DNA of 13,598 nt. Source: Paracoccaceae bacterium. Its GTDB lineage: Bacteria; Pseudomonadota; Alphaproteobacteria; Rhodobacterales; Rhodobacteraceae. Each line of letters starts with the position of its first letter. The first letter of the stretch is position 1. The notes beneath the pieces were generated by a model that was not told where the DNA came from, ran no database searches, and saw nothing but the letters and a program-made list of their open reading frames with translations. This document shows, piece by piece, positions 6,201-13,422 of this stretch. The DNA lies in assembly GCA_021648225.1 (NCBI GenBank), contig JAKITE010000077.1, positions 1-13,598 of the forward strand. The letters are read 5' to 3'. The position numbers and the translations under genes are program-made.

Positions 6201-6623
6201 TCAGCGCGAAAACGGCAACCGGCCACCCAGCAGATCATTTGCGTTTTCAACATAGGGAATATCCGTAGTGCGACAAGTTTCCTGAGACCCGATCGCGTCC
6301 TCATTTGGCGCACGCCACAAAAACGATGCATCGGTAAAAAGCGTGCGGCCATTATAGAAAAAGCGATAGCCTTTCAGGGTGCGTTCCAGCCGCCGATGCA
6401 CCGAGCCACCACCCCACATATAATAATTCCCACAAATCGCCAGATTGCCGTTATCATTGCGGGCAAGGAACAAAATAGCCATCCGCCCAGTGCGCGAATT
6501 GCCCATCCGGTAAACATCAACCCAGATGCCATTGTCCATTTGACGCGCCGCATTTGCAGCTGTTGACGCACCAAACACAGTTGCCAGCACCGTTGCCATT
6601 ACAATTAAGTTTTTTCTAAACAT
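6201..6623 (-). CDS. Small secreted protein of unknown function
   Basis: The product is 140 residues and matches no family I recognise. It starts with a clear Sec signal peptide: basic MFRKN, a hydrophobic stretch to about residue 18, then AANA with likely cleavage after A25. The mature part of about 115 residues is rich in aromatic and glycine residues (NGIWVDVYRMG, CGNYYMWGGG, KGYRFFYNG), suggesting a compact beta-rich fold. It has only two cysteines, C64 and C117, which could form one disulfide in the periplasm. The ATG at 6623 has AGGGA about 5 bases upstream. It is followed by its own strong terminator and is divergent from the EamA transporter, so it is probably a single-gene unit. Signal peptide, length and codon pattern support a real gene; the function is not known. 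Confidence 0.75.
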   Translation of the reverse strand: MFRKNLIVMATVLATVFGASTAANAARQMDNGIWVDVYRMGNSRTGRMAILFLARNDNGNLAICGNYYMWGGGSVHRRLERTLKGYRFFYNGRTLFTDASFLWRAPNEDAIGSQETCRTTDIPYVENANDLLGGRLPFSR

Positions 6624-6807
6624 TTTGTCCCTAACGATTGGTATTGTTAATATTTTACACCCTAACGACAGTATTTATTGCAAAATACAATGTAAAGCAT
6701 CCATTATATTGTTTTATTCAGCCCAATTTTTGCTGATGAATCAAATCACAATCTTTGGTTATTAATTTACCTGTTAAGGCGATACACCTGCCTGAAAAGG
6801 AATACCC
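6624..6807. promoter_or_regulatory. AT-rich divergent promoter region
   Basis: This 184-base gap is much richer in A and T than its neighbours and must hold promoters for the two divergent genes. CCCTAACGA occurs twice, at 6629-6637 and 6660-6668, 31 bases apart; on the minus strand the nearer copy overlaps the ribosome binding site of the secreted-protein gene. ACAATGTAA (6687-6695) and TTATATTGT (6704-6712) form an inverted repeat with one mismatch and an 8-base spacer. I could not assign convincing -35 and -10 elements on either strand. Confidence 0.4.
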
Positions 6808-7716
6808 ATGCAAAAACCCTCACTGTTGATCTGGATAATGTTACTATCGCTAGGCATGATCTGGGGCGCATCCTTTCTGGGCATTTCTTTGGCGCTGGAC
6901 AGTTTTGGGCCGATTACCATTGCCGCCATTCGGGTTAGCATGGCGGCTGTGATTATTTTGATAATCAGCGTGGCACTGGGATACGGATTACCCAGCTTTC
7001 AAACGGCTGACGGACGGCGCACATGGCTGCATTGTCTTGGTATGGCTTTGTTTTCAAATGCAATTCCTTTTGCATTGCTAGGCTGGGGGCAGTTGAATGT
7101 CAGCTCCGGATTTGCGGGCATTTCTATGGCGGTGGTGCCATTGCTGGTATTGCCGCTTTCGCATTTTTTGGTGCCGGGCGCGCTGATGACCCGCAAAAAA
7201 CTGCTCGGGTTTCTGGTCGGTTTTACCGGCGTGGTGGTGCTGATTGGCCCTGCCCAGATTTTACAAGGCGGCGGTAGCAATATTGAAAATCTGGCGCGTA
7301 TGGCCTGTGTGGCCGCCAGCCTGTGTTATGCGATTGGCAGCATTATCACCCGCCTGACACCGCAAGGGCCGGTTTTGGCATTCAGCGCGGCTGCGCTTAT
7401 TCTTGCAGCGATCATGTTGGTGCCTGCCGCGTTGATTTTTGAAGGCCTGCCAAGTGATATCTCCCTGCAATCCCTTGGCGGTGTGCTTTATCTGGGCATA
7501 TTTCCAACCGCCCTTGCCACCATTTTGCTGGTGCATATCGTCAAGGTCGCCGGCCCGCCCTTCCTTAGCCTTGTCAATTATCAAGTGCCAATCTGGGCAG
7601 TGCTGATCGGAGCTTTGGCCCTAAACGAGGCAGTGCCCAGCCAAGCAATTTATGCGCTGGGGTTAATCCTGCTGGGCCTTGCTATTTCACAATTTCGTTT
7701 TGGCAGAGCACAGTAA
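6808..7716 (+). CDS. DMT-superfamily (EamA) transporter
   Basis: The 302-residue product is a polytopic inner-membrane protein with the two-repeat EamA layout, about ten transmembrane helices, repeats at roughly 9-143 and 157-296. The first helix has MIWGASFLGISLAL, a familiar start for the drug/metabolite transporter superfamily. The second repeat ends with the usual GALALNEAVPSQAIYALGLILLGL-type pattern of a glutamate between helices 9 and 10. These proteins usually export amino acids or other small metabolites; the substrate cannot be read from the sequence. The ATG at 6808 has AAAAGGA about 7 bases upstream. It stands alone on the plus strand and converges on glmM with 16 bases between stop codons. 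Confidence 0.9.
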   Translation: MQKPSLLIWIMLLSLGMIWGASFLGISLALDSFGPITIAAIRVSMAAVIILIISVALGYGLPSFQTADGRRTWLHCLGMALFSNAIPFALLGWGQLNVSSGFAGISMAVVPLLVLPLSHFLVPGALMTRKKLLGFLVGFTGVVVLIGPAQILQGGGSNIENLARMACVAASLCYAIGSIITRLTPQGPVLAFSAAALILAAIMLVPAALIFEGLPSDISLQSLGGVLYLGIFPTALATILLVHIVKVAGPPFLSLVNYQVPIWAVLIGALALNEAVPSQAIYALGLILLGLAISQFRFGRAQ

Positions 7717-7732
7717 CGCTGGTGAACAGCGT
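7716..7732. terminator. Hairpin filling the gap between the convergent transporter and glmM genes
   Basis: ACGCTG (7716-7721) and CAGCGT (7727-7732) form a perfect 6-bp stem with a 5-base loop. It starts on the last base of the transporter stop codon and ends one base before the glmM stop codon. A shared bidirectional transcript end is likely, though there is no T-run on either side. Confidence 0.45.
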
Positions 7733-9070
7733 CTATGCAGCATCAATTTCAGCAATAATACCCTCGACAACCTGCTTTAACAGGCTGCGATCAGTGCTTT
7801 CGCCCATCACCCTTATCAAGGGTTCGGTGCCTGATTTGCGGATCAACAGCCGGCCATTGCTGCCAAATGCCGCCTTACCGTCAGCAATGGCCTGCTGCAC
7901 AGTCGATTGGTTCAGCGGGTCGGCTTTTGGATCAAACCGCGTATTCACCAACAATTGCGGCACCGGTTCAAATACATTGCAAAGCATGCTGGCTTTGTCA
8001 CCGGTTTCAACCATCGCCAGCAGAAATTGCAGCGCCGCGATCAGCCCGTCACCGGTGGTGACATAATCGCGCAACACAATATGGCCCGATTGCTCACCGC
8101 CCAGATTATAACCGCCCTGCCGCATGGTTTCGACCACATAGCGGTCGCCAACATCGGTGCGCAGCAATGTTAGCCCGCGCGATTTCATCAGGTTTTCCAG
8201 CCCCAGATTGGACATCACTGTTGCCACCAGCGTGTCGCCCTCCAGCCGTTTTTCGGCTGCCCAGCGGGTGGCAATCAGGCCCATAAGCTGGTCTCCGTCA
8301 GCGACCTTGCCGGTTTCATCAATAATCATCAGCCGGTCAGCATCGCCGTCCAGACAAATGCCCAGATCCGCCCCGTGTTCCAAAACCGCCGCAGCCGCCT
8401 GCGCGGTGCTGGTCGAACCACAATCAACGTTTATATTAAACCCGTTGGGTGACACGCCGATGGGAATAATCTCAGCCCCCAATTCCCATAACACCTCGGG
8501 CGCAGTGCGATAGGCGGCGCCATTGGCGCAATCAATCACAATTTTAAGCCCGTCCAGCCGGTGGCGGCGCGGAAAGGTGGTTTTGGCAAATTCCATATAT
8601 CGCGTGCGGTCACCCTCGATCCGGTTGGCACGGCCTATTTTCTCAGCATCGACCAAAGGGGGCTGGTTTTCGATCAGCGCTTCGATTTCCAGCTCCGCCT
8701 GATCCGACAGCTTAAACCCGTCCGGCCCGAAAAATTTAATGCCATTATCATAATACGGATTATGCGAGGCCGAAATCATAATGCCCAGATCCGCCCGCAT
8801 AGAACGGGTTAACATGCCCACCGCAGGTGTCGGAACCGGCCCCAGCAAATAAGCATCCATACCCACCGAGGTCAGCCCCGCCGTCAGCGCCGTTTCCAGC
8901 ATATAGCCCGAACGCCGCGTGTCTTTGCCAATCACCACCCGATTTGAACCATGGGCCTTACGAAAATAATGCCCGACCGCCGCGCCCAGTTTCAACGCCA
9001 TTTCAGCGGTCATCGGATGGCAATTTGCCCGCCCGCGAATACCGTCTGTTCCGAAAAATTTCCGTGCCAT
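7733..9070 (-). CDS. glmM: Phosphoglucosamine mutase
   Basis: GlmM converts glucosamine-6-phosphate to glucosamine-1-phosphate, needed for UDP-N-acetylglucosamine and therefore for peptidoglycan and lipopolysaccharide. The 445-residue length is normal for the family. S102 in ISASHNP is the phosphorylated catalytic serine, at the same position as in E. coli. The metal-binding DGDADR is at 241-246. RKSGTEPLIRVMGE near the C-terminus is the phosphate-binding loop of domain 4. The N-terminus MARKFFGTDGIRGRAN is canonical, which fixes the ATG at 9070. It is the last gene of the folB operon: its ATG directly follows the ancestral folP stop codon (TAA at 9071-9073). The preceding ribosome binding site is weak (GGG about 9 bases upstream), so translation may depend on ribosomes finishing folP. 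The frameshift in folP would remove that supply. Confidence 0.97.
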   Translation of the reverse strand: MARKFFGTDGIRGRANCHPMTAEMALKLGAAVGHYFRKAHGSNRVVIGKDTRRSGYMLETALTAGLTSVGMDAYLLGPVPTPAVGMLTRSMRADLGIMISASHNPYYDNGIKFFGPDGFKLSDQAELEIEALIENQPPLVDAEKIGRANRIEGDRTRYMEFAKTTFPRRHRLDGLKIVIDCANGAAYRTAPEVLWELGAEIIPIGVSPNGFNINVDCGSTSTAQAAAAVLEHGADLGICLDGDADRLMIIDETGKVADGDQLMGLIATRWAAEKRLEGDTLVATVMSNLGLENLMKSRGLTLLRTDVGDRYVVETMRQGGYNLGGEQSGHIVLRDYVTTGDGLIAALQFLLAMVETGDKASMLCNVFEPVPQLLVNTRFDPKADPLNQSTVQQAIADGKAAFGSNGRLLIRKSGTEPLIRVMGESTDRSLLKQVVEGIIAEIDAA

Positions 9071-10047
9071 TTACTGCCCTATCCCTGCGCGCCACAGGTC
9101 AATCGCCTGTCTGGTCTGAGCAATATCATGGACCCGCAACATCTGCACCCCTTGGTTTAGCCCAGCCCCAACGCAATCGAACCGGCAAACCGTTGCCGAG
9201 CATCAGGAACATTTGCCACAGAATCTATGGTTTTCTTGCGCGAAACCCCCAGCAAAATAGCACAGCCAAGCCCGTGAAACAGGCTGATATTGCGGATCAA
9301 TGCAAGGTTATGTTCAACGGTTTTGCCAAAGCCGATACCGGGATCAACCATGATTTTATTCCGCGCAATGCCCGCTGCTTCGCAGGCCAGAATGCGAGCT
9401 TCCAAATAATCATAAACATCCAGCAACACGTTGTTGTAACTGGGATTATCCTGCATGGTTTCAGGCGTGCCAACCGAATGCATCAGGCAGACCGCATCAG
9501 CGGTTGTGGCAATTTTCAGGCTGTCAGGGTCAAAAGACAGGGCCGTGACATCGTTAAACATAGCCGCGCCAGCCTTGATCGCCGCATTGGCCACCGCTGC
9601 TTTGCGCGTATCAATCGACAACGGGCCGGAAAGCTGTTTTATCACCGTCACGGTGCGCACGATTTCTGTTTCAACATCGACATATTCAGCATTCGGGCGG
9701 GTGGATTCGCCGCCAATATCAATCATATCCGCGCCTTGCTGACGCATGGTTTGCGCTGCCAGCACCGGATCAACATGCAAACCGCCATCGGAAAAACTAT
9801 CCGGCGTTACGTTCAGAATGCCCATGATAGACGGTCTAGCCATCGAGATTCCGCAAATATCCGGGCGGGGTTTGGTCAGACGGTCAAGCACCACCTCGGG
9901 TAATTCAGAAACCGGAACCAGCCGCCCCGCCTGCCCGCGCGCCATATTTTCAACATGATTAAACCAAAGCGGCCCACCCGCCAGATCAACCGCACCATCG
10001 GGGCGGCAGGTATCGGTTTGAACAATGGGGCGGAAATAGCTGCTCAC
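9071..10047 (-). pseudogene. folP: Dihydropteroate synthase, frameshifted near the 3' end
   Basis: DHPS joins p-aminobenzoate to hydroxymethyl-dihydropterin diphosphate to give dihydropteroate in folate synthesis. The upstream frame encodes 296 residues with the family motifs in order: IMGILNVTPDSFSDGG (75-90), IDIGGESTRP (109-118), FNDV (164-167), DPGIGFGKT (235-243) and GVSRKK (267-272). It then stops at 9157, right after RFAGSIALGLG. The missing end is in another frame just beyond: LNQGVQMLRVHDIAQTRQ and then AIDLWRAGIGQ, stopping at 9071. One missing base near 9157-9169 would rejoin them into about 325 residues. The lost part includes the R-x-H motif (RVHD) that binds pterin phosphate, so the product as given is probably inactive. 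The start is taken as the GTG at 10047, overlapping the upstream stop as GTGA; an ATG at 10059 is possible. A sequencing error is at least as likely as a real mutation, because no second folP is visible. Confidence 0.85.
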
Positions 10048-10598
10048 CCGGCTTTCCATTTGATCGAACAGCCCATCGACCCTATCTGGTCCGCAGGGCC
10101 TTTGCCGGTTTCAGCCACCTGTTTCATAGCCTCAAACAATTCTCGCGGCGTATCATCAGGGCCGGGATTGCGGCCAGACGCATCCAGCCGCCCACGGAAT
10201 TGCAATTCAAAATCCTTGTTAAACCCAAAGAAATCAGGTGTGCAAACCGCACCATATGCTTTCGCAACCGCTTGGGATTCATCGTGCAAATACGGAAAGG
10301 TAAAGCCGTTTTCAGCGGCAAATTTAACCATATTTTCAAAACTGTCATCGGGGTATTCATCGGCATCATTTGAACAAATCGCCGCCACACCAATGCCCAA
10401 CCCCTGCAAGGCTTTGCCATCACGCACCAGTTTATCAGCAATCGAGATCACATAAGGGCAATGGTTGCAAATATACATGATCAACAAACCGTTTGGTCCG
10501 GCAATATCTTGTAAACTATAGGTCTTACCATCCGTGGCAGGCAAAGAAAATTCCGGTGCTTTCCAGCCAAAATCACATACAGGGGGGTAAGCAGCCAT
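10044..10598 (-). CDS. Thioredoxin-fold protein, peroxiredoxin-like
   Basis: The 184-residue product belongs to the AhpC/TSA-like group of thioredoxin-fold proteins. It begins with FGWKAPEFSLPATDGKTYSL, the usual opening of peroxiredoxin-like domains. The active-site region is ICNHCPYV with C44 and C47 as a CxxC pair. The C-terminus has the IGSMGCSIKWK motif, typical of this subgroup, with a further cysteine. No signal peptide is present, so it should be cytoplasmic. It may act as a thiol oxidoreductase or peroxidase; its substrate is unknown. Its ATG lies 2 bases after the folB stop, with GGAGAA as ribosome binding site inside the end of folB. Its stop overlaps the presumed folP GTG start by four bases. 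The tight junctions show it belongs to the folate operon, but no direct role in folate synthesis is established. Confidence 0.9.
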   Translation of the reverse strand: MAAYPPVCDFGWKAPEFSLPATDGKTYSLQDIAGPNGLLIMYICNHCPYVISIADKLVRDGKALQGLGIGVAAICSNDADEYPDDSFENMVKFAAENGFTFPYLHDESQAVAKAYGAVCTPDFFGFNKDFELQFRGRLDASGRNPGPDDTPRELFEAMKQVAETGKGPADQIGSMGCSIKWKAG

Positions 10599-10600
10599 GG

Positions 10601-11542
10601 CTATTCTCCGTTCAATTCAGTTGATGAGGTCAGCGCCACAACGGGCAACCCCTCACATTCCGGCAGCATTTTGCCACCAATGACAACCAGTTTAGTGGCC
10701 AAAAATTCCGCTGCCAACCATGCTGCCAATCCGCAAGGTTCAAAGCTTTCGGGGGTTTCCACCGCATCCAGCACAATGCGCGACGGCGCCCAGACCGAAA
10801 GCTGGTCGTGCTTCATCGCCCAATCCAGCTCGGTGCGGCTATCGACCACCACGCAGCGCTTGTCTTTGCCCGCCAGCACCCATGCGTTTTGTTCAATCGA
10901 CAATAAATCAATCCGCCGCTGCGCCATGGTTGCGGCTGATTTTGGCGCGCATTCAACCGCTGGCTCCACACATATAATCGCGGGCAGATCATGGGCGGCG
11001 ATGGCATCCAGCCAATCTGCCAGATCATCGCTATGCAATACCGAATTGGCCAGAAAAACCACCAGCGGGTGCGGGGTTGTATCGACCTGCTCAACAGGTT
11101 CAACCTGATGCAGGGTTTCCACCTTGTCTTTCTGGCTGCGAACAATTTCAACCCCCAACGTGCCCGGAATCCGGTCGAGTTTTTCAATGCGCACAAATGC
11201 CCGCACCGCGCGCCTGTCTTCCAATATCCGTTCGGCCACCCGTTCAGCCAGGGTTTCCAGCAGGTTGATCCGCTCGGTCGATAACTGCAATTCGATGGCT
11301 TCGGTGATGGTGTCATAGGAAATCACCTGATCAACATCATCGTCCTGCGCCGCATTATGACGGCTGACCTCCAGCACCACGTTAAACCGGATGCGCTGCT
11401 GCACGCCGCGTTCCGACTGAAAGGCCCCGATTTCGACCTCGCGCTCGTAATCACGCACCGAAATCCGATCGAGCGGGTTTTTACCCGCAGTTGCGATTGA
11501 CCGCACATTTGGCGATTCAAAGGCGATTGCTGTGTCATCCAT
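10601..11542 (-). CDS. folB: Dihydroneopterin aldolase with C-terminal extension
   Basis: FolB cleaves 7,8-dihydroneopterin to 6-hydroxymethyl-dihydropterin and glycolaldehyde, supplying the pterin for FolP. The 313-residue product has a FolB domain at about 27-135. Conserved positions include E44 (SERGVQQ), Y76 (ISYDTI), E96 (LLETLAERVAERI) and K121 before RIPGTLGVEIVR, matching the usual substrate-binding and catalytic residues. Classic FolB proteins are about 120 residues. Here about 155 residues (158-313) follow, starting HPLVVFLANSVLH; I recall FolB proteins of this length in Rhodobacterales, but no function for the extension. The ATG at 11542 is chosen for the AAAAGGGGA ribosome binding site just upstream; the frame is open 55 codons further, without support. 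It heads the operon with the thioredoxin-like gene, folP and glmM. Confidence 0.9.
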   Translation of the reverse strand: MDDTAIAFESPNVRSIATAGKNPLDRISVRDYEREVEIGAFQSERGVQQRIRFNVVLEVSRHNAAQDDDVDQVISYDTITEAIELQLSTERINLLETLAERVAERILEDRRAVRAFVRIEKLDRIPGTLGVEIVRSQKDKVETLHQVEPVEQVDTTPHPLVVFLANSVLHSDDLADWLDAIAAHDLPAIICVEPAVECAPKSAATMAQRRIDLLSIEQNAWVLAGKDKRCVVVDSRTELDWAMKHDQLSVWAPSRIVLDAVETPESFEPCGLAAWLAAEFLATKLVVIGGKMLPECEGLPVVALTSSTELNGE

Positions 11543-11691
11543 AAGATTCCCCTTTTCCCATGGGCTGTTTATCACAGGCAATGATCTGATCAAGCATAGC
11601 TTAAGCGACCATTTGCCCAGTTTTTCACCCGTCATTGAAAGCCTGCCACAGCCATGCAATAGTTTCCAAAAATCGAAATCAGGGGCTTCAG
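11543..11691. promoter_or_regulatory. Divergent gap between folB and the CAP-domain gene
   Basis: This 149-base gap must contain the folB operon promoter and the promoter of the CAP-domain gene. The clearest element is the 11-bp palindrome TGATCTGATCA (11582-11592), about 40 bases upstream of the folB start. GCTTAAGC, an 8-bp palindrome, lies at 11599-11606. I see no convincing -35/-10 pair on either strand. Confidence 0.3.
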
Positions 11692-12327
11692 GTGAAAAAT
11701 CTGCCATTTATCAAAGTTATTGTGCTTTCATTTGCGTTTGTTTTTTCCGGCTCAATCAGTTTTGCCAGCTGCGACGGCCCGCTGGTCGGGGTGCAATATG
11801 ACCGCATGGTCAATGGCAGAACCATTGATCAAACCACCTTTAATGCCGCTGTTTTGCATTTCACCAACAATATTCGCTGTCAGCGTGGCAGGCGTCCGTT
11901 TGCCACTCAACAAGATGTGCTAGGCGCGGCCACCACCCATGCCCGCAACATGGCCTCAACCCAAACCTATGCCCACAATCTGAACATTAGGCGAGCAGGT
12001 AATCTGCGCGAAAGATTACAGACCCAAAATTCGAGCTTTCGCACCGCTGCCGAAAATATTTCCAAAACATTTGTCTATTATCTCAACGGGATAAGCTTTA
12101 TTCAGTCGGGCCAGTGTAATTTCAGATATACCGCAAATAACCAACCCATTCCGGTGCATACCTATCGCACTTTGGCGGATGAACTGGTGACCTCGTGGTA
12201 TAATTCCCCCGATCATCGTGCAAACATTCTTAGCCGCCGGCTAGACCGTATGGGTGCAGGGCTGGGCATTGTTAAAAACACCCCGCTTTGTGGCGAATTA
12301 TACGCAGCCCAGGTTTTTGCTGGCTAG
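11692..12327 (+). CDS. Secreted CAP/SCP-domain protein
   Basis: The 211-residue product has an N-terminal signal sequence (LPFIKVIVLSFAFVFSGSISFA) and a CAP-superfamily domain at about 45-208, the YkwD-like bacterial type. Recognisable family positions are H83 and H95 (AATTHARNMAS, YAHNL), E121 in AAENIS (the GENI motif) and H175 in NSPDHRANIL, followed by RMGAGLG. Four cysteines (C27, C63, C142, C200) could make two disulfides in the periplasm. SFASC at 23-27 resembles a weak lipobox, so lipid attachment is possible but FAS is not ideal. The GTG at 11692 is preferred because it follows CAGGGG and gives a compact signal peptide; an ATG at 11635 would add 19 polar residues. Bacterial CAP proteins mostly have no settled biochemical function. 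It converges on the cell-wall hydrolase gene, 24 bases apart. Confidence 0.88.
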   Translation: MKNLPFIKVIVLSFAFVFSGSISFASCDGPLVGVQYDRMVNGRTIDQTTFNAAVLHFTNNIRCQRGRRPFATQQDVLGAATTHARNMASTQTYAHNLNIRRAGNLRERLQTQNSSFRTAAENISKTFVYYLNGISFIQSGQCNFRYTANNQPIPVHTYRTLADELVTSWYNSPDHRANILSRRLDRMGAGLGIVKNTPLCGELYAAQVFAG

Positions 12328-12351
12328 GGTCAAGACCCATTAATCCTGCCC

Positions 12352-13191
12352 CTAGATCGGGTATCGGTAAAATATGTGATCGCCAATTGTGGCGGTTTCC
12401 TGCATGGCAGATGCCCAGCTTGGGTTGACCGTATCGGCATGGTAAAAAGTGGCACCACCGGTTAACACCCGCGCGCGGCCCTCGATCATCATTGCCGCCA
12501 GCTTGCCAACCCGCACAAACGCACGGGGTTCGCCAATTGATTCAAGCTTGCCATCACAATTATATGAAAACTGGCAGGCATTGCGCCTGGAACTGCCTTG
12601 TGAAATTACCCCGCAAACCGAATCGGGAAACCGCGATGAATCAACCCGGTTCAATATCACCTCGGCCACGGCCATTTGGCCCCAGATATCTTCGCCCCGG
12701 GCCTCGAAATAAATCGCCTCAGCCAGGCATTTCCATTGCGGGCCACCATCTGCTTCGGGCATGGCATCCAGCAGGGCCACATCAAAAATCGGAATAACCG
12801 GATCAAATTCAGTGCCGCGCCGTGATACCTGAATTGTCGAGGCCAGTATATTTGATTGCACATCCGCATCGGATTGGCCTGCCAGCAAACCGCCAATCCC
12901 GCGATGTTTTGGCCGCCCTGATGATGCCAGCGGCACACCACCCAGTTCAGCCAGCCGGTCAATGGTCATGGCATTCATCACCACCCGCTCCAGCGACATC
13001 ATCGCCAATATCTGGCTTTGCACCAGATCATTCGGGTTTTCATTGGCTGAAAACGTAACCCGTTCCGCGTTTGCACCATTGATCAACAGCAAAAACACCG
13101 CACCGAATACCGAGGTAAAAGAGGTCAGTAAAACCCAATACCATTTCGAATTTTGTATACTTTCGGACAATATCCGGCCTCTTACCAACAC
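12352..13191 (-). CDS. Membrane-anchored SleB-type cell wall hydrolase
   Basis: The C-terminal domain (about 154-277) is of the SleB/Hydrolase_2 type, whose characterised members are lytic enzymes acting on peptidoglycan glycan strands. It shows CLAEAIYFEARGE (155-167, with candidate catalytic glutamates E159 and E163), AVAEVILNRVDSSRFPDSVC (174-193) and ATFYHADTVNPSW (247-259). An N-terminal membrane segment at about 18-39 would anchor it with the enzyme in the periplasm. The linker at 45-150 has no recognised domain. The start is taken as GTG 13191 because a perfect AGGAGG lies 5 bases upstream; the ATG at 13221 would put that ribosome binding site inside the gene. The role is probably cell-wall remodelling during growth or division; this is family inference, since the well-known SleB acts in spore germination and this organism type makes no spores. 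Confidence 0.87.
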   Translation of the reverse strand: MLVRGRILSESIQNSKWYWVLLTSFTSVFGAVFLLLINGANAERVTFSANENPNDLVQSQILAMMSLERVVMNAMTIDRLAELGGVPLASSGRPKHRGIGGLLAGQSDADVQSNILASTIQVSRRGTEFDPVIPIFDVALLDAMPEADGGPQWKCLAEAIYFEARGEDIWGQMAVAEVILNRVDSSRFPDSVCGVISQGSSRRNACQFSYNCDGKLESIGEPRAFVRVGKLAAMMIEGRARVLTGGATFYHADTVNPSWASAMQETATIGDHIFYRYPI

Positions 13192-13422
13192 TAAAACCTC
13201 CTGTCTTCGGAAAATCCCCAAGCCAAGCCGTCAATTCATTCTGGCCTTCAATCTCCCATACTGCCTTGCCCCCTGTCTAGGGGTTTGATGTGCTTAGCAG
13301 CAATTGTTTAAGAATTTAATTTAAGACATGAATATAGCTGGTTGAAACACATAGATATTTCTCAAAACCGATTCTACAATAAAAATTGTCATAACCGCGC
13401 ATGCGTCGATAAAATCAGGGAA
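13192..13422. other. AT-rich gap between ppdK and the cell wall hydrolase gene
   Basis: This 231-base gap follows the ppdK stop and precedes the hydrolase on the same strand. Its middle (about 13300-13390) is distinctly AT-rich and probably carries the hydrolase promoter; on the minus strand TTTCAA and TAAATT with an 18-base spacer are the best pair I see, and they are weak. CCCCT/AGGGG (13270-13274 with 13279-13283) forms a small hairpin without a T-run on the minus strand. No clear terminator for ppdK is visible. Confidence 0.4.

Noticed and set aside
6762..6778. CtrA-type site (TTAA-N7-TTAA) upstream of the EamA transporter
   Set aside because: The spacing between TTAA elements is 8, not 7, and the region is AT-rich enough for chance.
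9155..9175. Programmed -1 frameshifting in folP
   Set aside because: No slippery heptamer or following pseudoknot that I could find at the switch point; one lost base is simpler.
8827..9903. 358-codon plus-strand open frame across glmM and folP
   Set aside because: Antisense to two recognised genes, rich in H, R and P as expected for a shadow frame, with no domain pattern.
13305..13325. CtrA-type site upstream of the cell wall hydrolase
   Set aside because: Three TTAA words occur, but none are spaced by 7 bases.
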